A stretch of DNA of 64,000 nt from Siniperca chuatsi (taxonomy: Eukaryota > Chordata > Actinopteri > Centrarchiformes > Sinipercidae): positions 17,400,733 to 17,464,732 of the forward strand of contig NC_058052.1 of NCBI RefSeq assembly GCF_020085105.1, given 5' to 3'. The notes beneath the pieces are model-generated. The model saw nothing but the letters and a program-made list of their open reading frames with translations, did not search any database and was not told the origin of the DNA. The position numbers and the translations under genes are program-made. This document shows, one piece after another, positions 48,850-64,000 of the stretch; position 1 is the first letter of the stretch, and every line of letters starts with the position of its first letter.

Positions 48850-51800
48850 GGACCTGTTTGTCTTCCCGCCCCTCGCTGTGCACAACAAAGGCGGAGGGGT
48901 GGAATTTCAAAGAGATCCCCACTGTACGGAAATGGCCATCTATTCTCCCTGCACAGGACTGCCTTTCACAATGTTTGTGTAATGATAATGACCCGCAAAG
49001 TCTGTCTGAATGCCCATCACTCAGTGGAAATAAACTAAATCCACACTCAGGACTTACTCAATCTACTCAGTATAAAATCACATTTTAAATTAAAAGAAGG
49101 ATTCAATTATTTATGTTCCATTTATTTACTTATTTATTCTTAAAAACGAGTGTCATTTTTGTGCACCAGTTGGGTGCCTTATTCTGCTTTGTTTCAAACA
49201 TAATGTGATAGTCTCACCACATTGCTAACTCTTATAATATAATTATGTTATGGTGTGATTTTAATTATCTTTTTTTCAAATTAAAAAAATAAAGTTAAAT
49301 AGCTTTAAACATTTGTTTTCTTTTTTTGTAGATCACTTATTCAAATTATCAGAATTTCTTTGTTTTTCCAAAAACATTGATGATTATTTTGATGACTTTT
49401 GTAGGTGTACTCTATCTAAAAGAACAAATGTATATGCTACAAAATACTGCAGCACATTTTATTTGTTAAATGAATAATTTCGCTTTATAACTGGAAAAAA
49501 AACTCACCACAATTCCTCACAATGTGGGTTTTTGTGTTTCTTTTTTTCACAAACTCCGTTACGCTTCTTTATAAAAAGCTGTTTGGTTATTGCAGTTTCT
49601 TTGACATTCAAGTAGCCTAACTGCCCTTTGGCTGTGTGAAGACAGTGATTGAAGTTACTTGCGTCGATTAACTACTTCATTTGATCCTTCTGATTGCAAA
49701 GGGGGCAATTATCCTCCAAAGTGTGCTTGATTACACCAGTGGCGGACATCAATGTGTAGGATATGCAGACCATTAAGGGGTGTGAAAAGTTTACCGAGTT
49801 AATGGACTTCCGTGGCGAGGCCTTTAAGGGCTGACTGGCACTTCGAGATTAAAGGCAACTCTGATCTGTCTCCGCTCTCTGACCCTTTGGGCTCCTCCAC
49901 TGTAAGAAATGTCTATCATAATGCAAAAAGATATCCTGAAATATTTAATCTTCAAAGTGTGTAGGCCTAATTGACCTCAGCCTGCCAACCAAACAAGGTC
50001 ATTTCACCCCCTTTCTCAGTAAACAGTCGACTTAAAGTAAATATTATTTTCTTTTTTCTTGAATGAAGCAGTGATCTGTTCTAGCTCTTCATTTGCTCCT
50101 GGAAATGACTGAAACAGGAGAAACTGTATTTTGGGACTCAATTGGTCAGTTTCCGACATGCCAAGAAAAGCTCACAGGTGCTGAAATGCGTGATGGAAAC
50201 GAGCCCTTTAGTTTCTCTATGAAGATATCTTGGCACTTGGACGTCATCTGCTGGTCACGTAGCCTATGTTTGAGTGTGAGGATGTGTGTATGCATGCATA
50301 TGTGTGTGTGTAGGAGAGAGATGCGCCATAGACACCTGACAAACACACTGTAGCACTTTGCGCGTTTGAATTGCTGTATATCTTTTGAAGTAGAGCTTTT
50401 ATCTCCACTTTACTAAATGTCAGTGCTGGTAAGGTGAGCTCCTTTGATGCACTTTGATCTCCTTTGATCTGGCAGAAGTGTCACCCTGTTGTTATAGCTG
50501 AAGCCATTCCCCTGTCCCCCAAACAGATCTGTTGTGTGAATAACACTGAGACCAGAGAAGCTGAATCATCTGCACTTACCCATAAGTGGATGACATTAAT
50601 TCTAGGACTGATTATTACAACTCAGGCAACCATAACCAGTTCACATCAGGCTGAGGCAGTTGGGTTGAGAGAGCTCTCTGTCTTACCTGCAGCTCCCTCC
50701 TGTGGCAACTACAGCAAACTGTGAAATCTCCACAATCAAGCTTTCAATCAATCATTTTGAGCTGTTTAAAATAACTTAGAGACAAACACCACTCAAAAGT
50801 ATTGTTTTTACTCTATAATTTTAAAAATCTTACACGTGGCACTCTGCAAAATCAGTTTACAGCAGAATAAACAACATAACACAAGGCAAATATCAGGTAA
50901 CATCGCAGAAGGCGTCAATATAAGACTCAAAACCAGTGGTTTGTGAAGTGATGGCATACATAAGGCTTTGTGATAAACATAACCTGCCCTTAATACAGTA
51001 AAATACTTATGGTATGCCTACAGAACTAAGATTTCTTCTCATTTTTAGCTCGCCATCAACATTATTCAATGATTTATACAATTCAAATGTAAGTGTGTAA
51101 GTCTGTTTGGCTTGAAACATGAGTTGAGCTGTTCAGCTAAACCAAACAATAAAATCATAATTTGGATGATGATGCATTATGATCAGTACTATCATACCGT
51201 CAAAGATTGTCAACAGTGACAAACAAGAATATCGTTTTCATATTTGTGAAATGTTCAAAACTGCAAATCATTCTTGCCGTCTCTAAATGTTCAGATTTCA
51301 CAGCCGACAGGTGACGGATGGTCCCTCTAATTTATGTTTCCCTATGTCTCAGGCCATTTGTGGTTGACTTCATGAGGCCATATTAAATATGTAGAGAAAA
51401 GCATGTCATTGCAGTTATATCAGGTCTGATAGATTTCTATCATTTAACAGTTAATAAATATTCCTGTGTGATAAATCAAAGGGGTAAGCAGGACATTTAT
51501 ATCATGTACAGTTTTGTCAGCCATCAAATGACTAGAAATTCTCCTTCCACGGTGATTAATGTATTTATTAGATATAACAAAGGATGAGAAGCAGCCATCT
51601 AAGAGGACACATACTTTTTGAGGTGTATATGTGTTCATGCAGCATCAAATAGGACGTGTGATGTTAATTTTGAATGCCATTGATTTAAGGCACTTACATT
51701 TCTTCTGATTTTATGCTCTGATTTTTGGACATCAGAGGTGATGAACTGGGTGAAGGATCATGTCGCTTGTGGTCAAAGTTGTGAGTTTCACGAAATAAAA

Positions 51801-53318
51801 TCTCCCTTTTTTCTTTTGCCGTCTGTCTCTAGCAGACATTCTAAAAATTTCCATAAGATGACGCTAAGTTAAGATAGTCTTAAGATAATGTGAATGTGGT
51901 CAATTTTGCCTCCAAAAAAGAGCATAGTTAATTCATTTGGATGAACTTAACATACCAAACCTGAATACCACTTAGCACAATGTAACATAGTGTCAAGTGA
52001 TATCAAACTAATCTTCGCTCAAGTTTACACATTGACACAAGTTTCAAATTTTCTAAAGAAGGAAGTCAAGTACGTTACAAAGAAATCAAGCACAAAAAAA
52101 TATACAAAAACAATACCCAGTACTGTCATCTCACCATCACTTATTATAATTTATCAATAACAGCACCAAAGACATTGAAACCATGTTCACAGTTATGTCA
52201 GAACTACACAGGCGCGAACAGAGGATGAGGCATTTGGGTGGTTTAAAAACAAAATTAAGAAGTATGTAGGTAGAGAAGCATTTATATGCGTGATTAAAAG
52301 CATATTAAAGAACAAAAAACAAGTATGCCTTCATCTACTGAAGCTTAAAATTAGCTATAACTGCTGATTTTCTCAGTTAATGGTCTTAAGTGCATAATGA
52401 CACATTGCTTCATGGAAATACTAGCTGACATTTCATGTGTGTCGGTGTGTGATTCATTAAAGTTTAAGCAGGGCACTTAAAGAGTCACGTCTCTTTCCAC
52501 TGAATGCACAGTGTTTGTGCTTTTCAAGGTAGGTTAATCTTACATAGAGTGTACTAAGTATTTGATTTTAGCCCGGATGTATTCATGTAAATTCAAATAC
52601 TATGTACCGTACATGCTGTATGCCATATGGATGTTAAATAAGAAGAAAATCAGTGACATTCAGGTTAGTCTTGAGCACTTGATACCAGTTTTACTTGCAA
52701 ACTGTAGTGTGTAGACCTCTGGAAAGTATCAGAGATTGCAGCAAGCAGCTGCATGTCAAAAACCAGGGAGCAACTGCAGTAACACCTTATATCCTCCCAA
52801 AATCCAGAAAATATTTCACGAAATAAAGAAACAAACACAGGGAAAAAATCAATCATCAGCCTCCTCTCTTTTTGAGCAGTCCATCATCACATTTTTCACT
52901 CTTATTTATCCTCGGACCGAAACTTAAGACAGACTATCGAAAATTCATCCGCCCACTAAACATCTTTCCCTGTTACATGGGAAAACCTGGCTCCATTATC
53001 AACCTCTGTTGTGTTGTGTGTATATGTGTGGGTATCCCTGCACTTTCTTTGCCTTTGTCTTTAGAGCCAAGTGTAAGACAACACTGAAGAAGTGCTACAG
53101 CAGTTCCATTATAAATGCTTGATCCAGAGCCACAGTGAAATAAAGGCATATCGGTGACCCAGAGGGTGTGCCATCCATCCGTTTATCTTCGTTTCCATAT
53201 CCTCTCTTTAATTATTAAAGCAGTTTTTTTTTTTTTTTACAACACAGCCATGTCCCCGACATGGCCTCCAAGCCAACAAAAGAAGAGTTTCTTTTGGTTT
53301 TAAGGGGAGAGGAGGACT
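48850..53318. other. Intergenic: dkk1 upstream region and prkg1 3' flank
   Basis: No exon supported. The dkk1-proximal part holds the TATA box and the TCF-type cluster at 50441-50469. The right end is the presumptive 3' UTR of minus-strand prkg1. A poly-T run at about 53226-53240 would be an A-run in the transcript. Confidence 0.5.
50441..50469. promoter_or_regulatory. Three phased TCF/LEF-type sites upstream of dkk1
   Basis: CCTTTGATG (50441-50449), ACTTTGATC (50451-50459) and CCTTTGATC (50461-50469) are successive matches to the TCF/LEF consensus CTTTGAT, at an exact 10 bp period. They lie about 1.6 kb upstream of the dkk1 TATA box. DKK1 is a known direct beta-catenin/TCF target in a negative feedback loop (established knowledge); binding here is inferred. 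Confidence 0.6.
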
Positions 53319-63971
<10,653 letters not shown>

Positions 63972-64000
63972 CTGGACAAAAAGATCAGACAACACAATCA

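Overview
This window is vertebrate nuclear DNA, and everything in it points to a teleost (ray-finned) fish. Genes are split into short exons with GT-AG introns. Intergenic space is AT-rich with long (GT)n tracts. Many repeats resemble fish transposon families: hAT-type and TTAA-target MITEs, LINE tails, and a multi-exon transposon gene. No bacterial, viral, CRISPR, rRNA or tRNA feature was recognised.

Layout. (1) 1-6.2 kb, plus strand: the 3' end of a protocadherin-15 gene. A shared cytoplasmic exon (1690-1804) ends on a codon boundary. It is followed by two alternative terminal coding exons, each with an in-phase acceptor, its own stop and its own C-terminus: 1965-3863 (a long Ser/Glu-rich tail) and 4707-5321 (a tail ending MTKL). 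(2) 6.2-11.8 kb: intergenic, no supported gene. (3) 11.9-20.8 kb: a nest of mobile elements. It holds a decayed intron-containing transposon gene (11.93-15.08 and 15.42-16.57 kb) interrupted by a LINE 3' fragment, a second partial copy of the same gene in opposite orientation (18.20-19.25 kb), a 5'-truncated LINE on the minus strand and a LINE tail on the plus strand. (4) 20.8-47.4 kb: a gene-poor interval with microsatellites and MITEs. (5) 47.42-48.65 kb, minus strand: a complete four-exon dkk1 gene (253 aa) with a TATA box. About 1.6 kb upstream of that TATA box lie three TCF/LEF-type motifs spaced exactly 10 bp apart. (6) 53.3-64.0 kb, minus strand: the last eleven coding exons of prkg1 (cGMP-dependent protein kinase 1), from the end of the second cyclic-nucleotide-binding domain to the stop. 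The 5' part lies beyond the right edge.

The order pcdh15 - dkk1 - prkg1 matches the neighbourhood I recall from human 10q21, so this looks like an old syntenic block. The three genes do not form a pathway: pcdh15 acts in hair-cell and photoreceptor adhesion, dkk1 is a secreted Wnt antagonist, and prkg1 is a cytosolic cGMP effector kinase. I found no convincing undescribed biological system. The items most worth checking are the helically phased TCF/LEF cluster, the alternative pcdh15 tails, and the 1 kb inverted duplication of transposon exons. Exon boundaries were read by eye from splice signals and reading-frame continuity; no alignment was run.
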